Source: an uncultured bacterium
GTDB taxonomy: Bacteria > Nitrospirota > Thermodesulfovibrionia > Thermodesulfovibrionales > CALJEL01
NCBI GenBank assembly: GCA_938074335.1
Contig: CALJEL010000037.1
Coordinates: forward strand, 1 to 32,845
Reading direction: 5' to 3'
Length of the DNA stretch: 32,845 nt
Of the stretch, positions 32,809 through 32,845 are shown piece after piece. The notes below the pieces were generated by a model, which worked only from the letters and a program-made list of their open reading frames with translations, did no database searches and was not told the origin of the DNA. The number at the start of each line of letters is the position of its first letter. The first letter of the stretch is position 1. The translations under genes were made by a program, and so were the position numbers.

Positions 32809-32845
32809 ATGTCAGTGAAAGAAATCACTGAACTAAGTTTAACAG
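32809..32845 (+). CDS. Start of a probable transposase gene (only 12 codons visible)
   Basis: ATG at 32809 follows AAAGGAGGACACACCC and opens MSVKEITELSLT before the window ends. The strong ribosome binding site and the mobile-element-like leader make a real gene likely. Twelve residues are too few to name the family; a transposase is inferred from context. Confidence 0.45.
   Translation, partial: MSVKEITELSLT

Larger units (their letters stand above)
32698..32845 (+). mobile_element. Left end of an insertion sequence (possibly IS256-like), cut by the window edge
   Basis: GGACACC at 32698 opens an AT-rich leader containing GTGTAAAATTTTCTGTGTAAA, resembling the terminal repeats of IS256-type elements as I recall them. 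A short untranslated leader and a strongly initiated gene follow. The outer boundary and the other end are not visible, so the family is a guess. Confidence 0.45.

Overview
The window looks like a chromosomal segment of an anaerobic, dissimilatory sulfur-metabolising bacterium. The best guess is a Nitrospirota (Thermodesulfovibrionia-type) genome; this is inference from a DsrMKJOP plus two-cysteine DsrC set, heavy use of AGG/AGA and ATA codons, and protein style. Taxonomy was not tested by any search. Almost all intact genes (2992-28271 and 30120-32625) lie on the minus strand in tightly packed operons.

Left edge, 1-2844: a partial minus-strand membrane protein with an 11-residue coiled-coil repeat, a hairpin-rich non-coding stretch, and the relic of an integrative element. 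The relic holds four plus-strand genes (two small Cys-rich proteins, one unknown, one tyrosine recombinase), each broken by stops or frameshifts.

2992-14458: one long minus-strand gene string. Read in transcription order it is ROK kinase, lepA, lepB, small membrane protein, ribE, ribBA, ribH, nusB, metallophosphoesterase, purB, then gspF-G-H-I-J of a type II secretion/pseudopilus system.

14861-20738: the sulfite-reduction membrane module. In transcription order: dsrC, an RsbRD-N-like protein, dsrM, dsrK, dsrJ, dsrO, dsrP. A sigma70-like promoter and a perfect 17-bp palindrome precede dsrC. DsrC would carry the trisulfide product of DsrAB (not in this window) to DsrMKJOP, which links it to the quinone pool. 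20928-23684 adds a CbiA/DsrN-type amidotransferase (candidate siroheme amidase), a DsrE-like protein and a HEAT-repeat/zinc-ribbon protein, plausibly accessory to the same pathway.

23949-28271: lysS, a LolC/E-type permease, a small membrane protein, lolD and bioD, all overlapping or nearly so, led by a promoter so close to lysS that its mRNA should be leaderless.

28282-30097: a repeat-rich intergenic region, then the only intact plus-strand gene pair, a radical SAM/SPASM enzyme followed by its own short-leader gene for a 20-residue peptide ending in a C-x-C-x3-C motif and a terminator. This looks like a minimal RiPP (modified peptide) system and is the most interesting item in the window.

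30120-32625: an oxidative-stress operon read leftward from a near-consensus promoter: a DsrC paralogue lacking the C-terminal cysteines, WrbA, Fe/Mn superoxide dismutase, an unknown protein and a ferritin-like protein. The right edge (about 32698-32845) carries the start of an apparent insertion sequence. Copies of a degenerate intergenic repeat with ends resembling AACTGCTGATAG occur near 14.6, 23.8, 28.4 and 28.6 kb.
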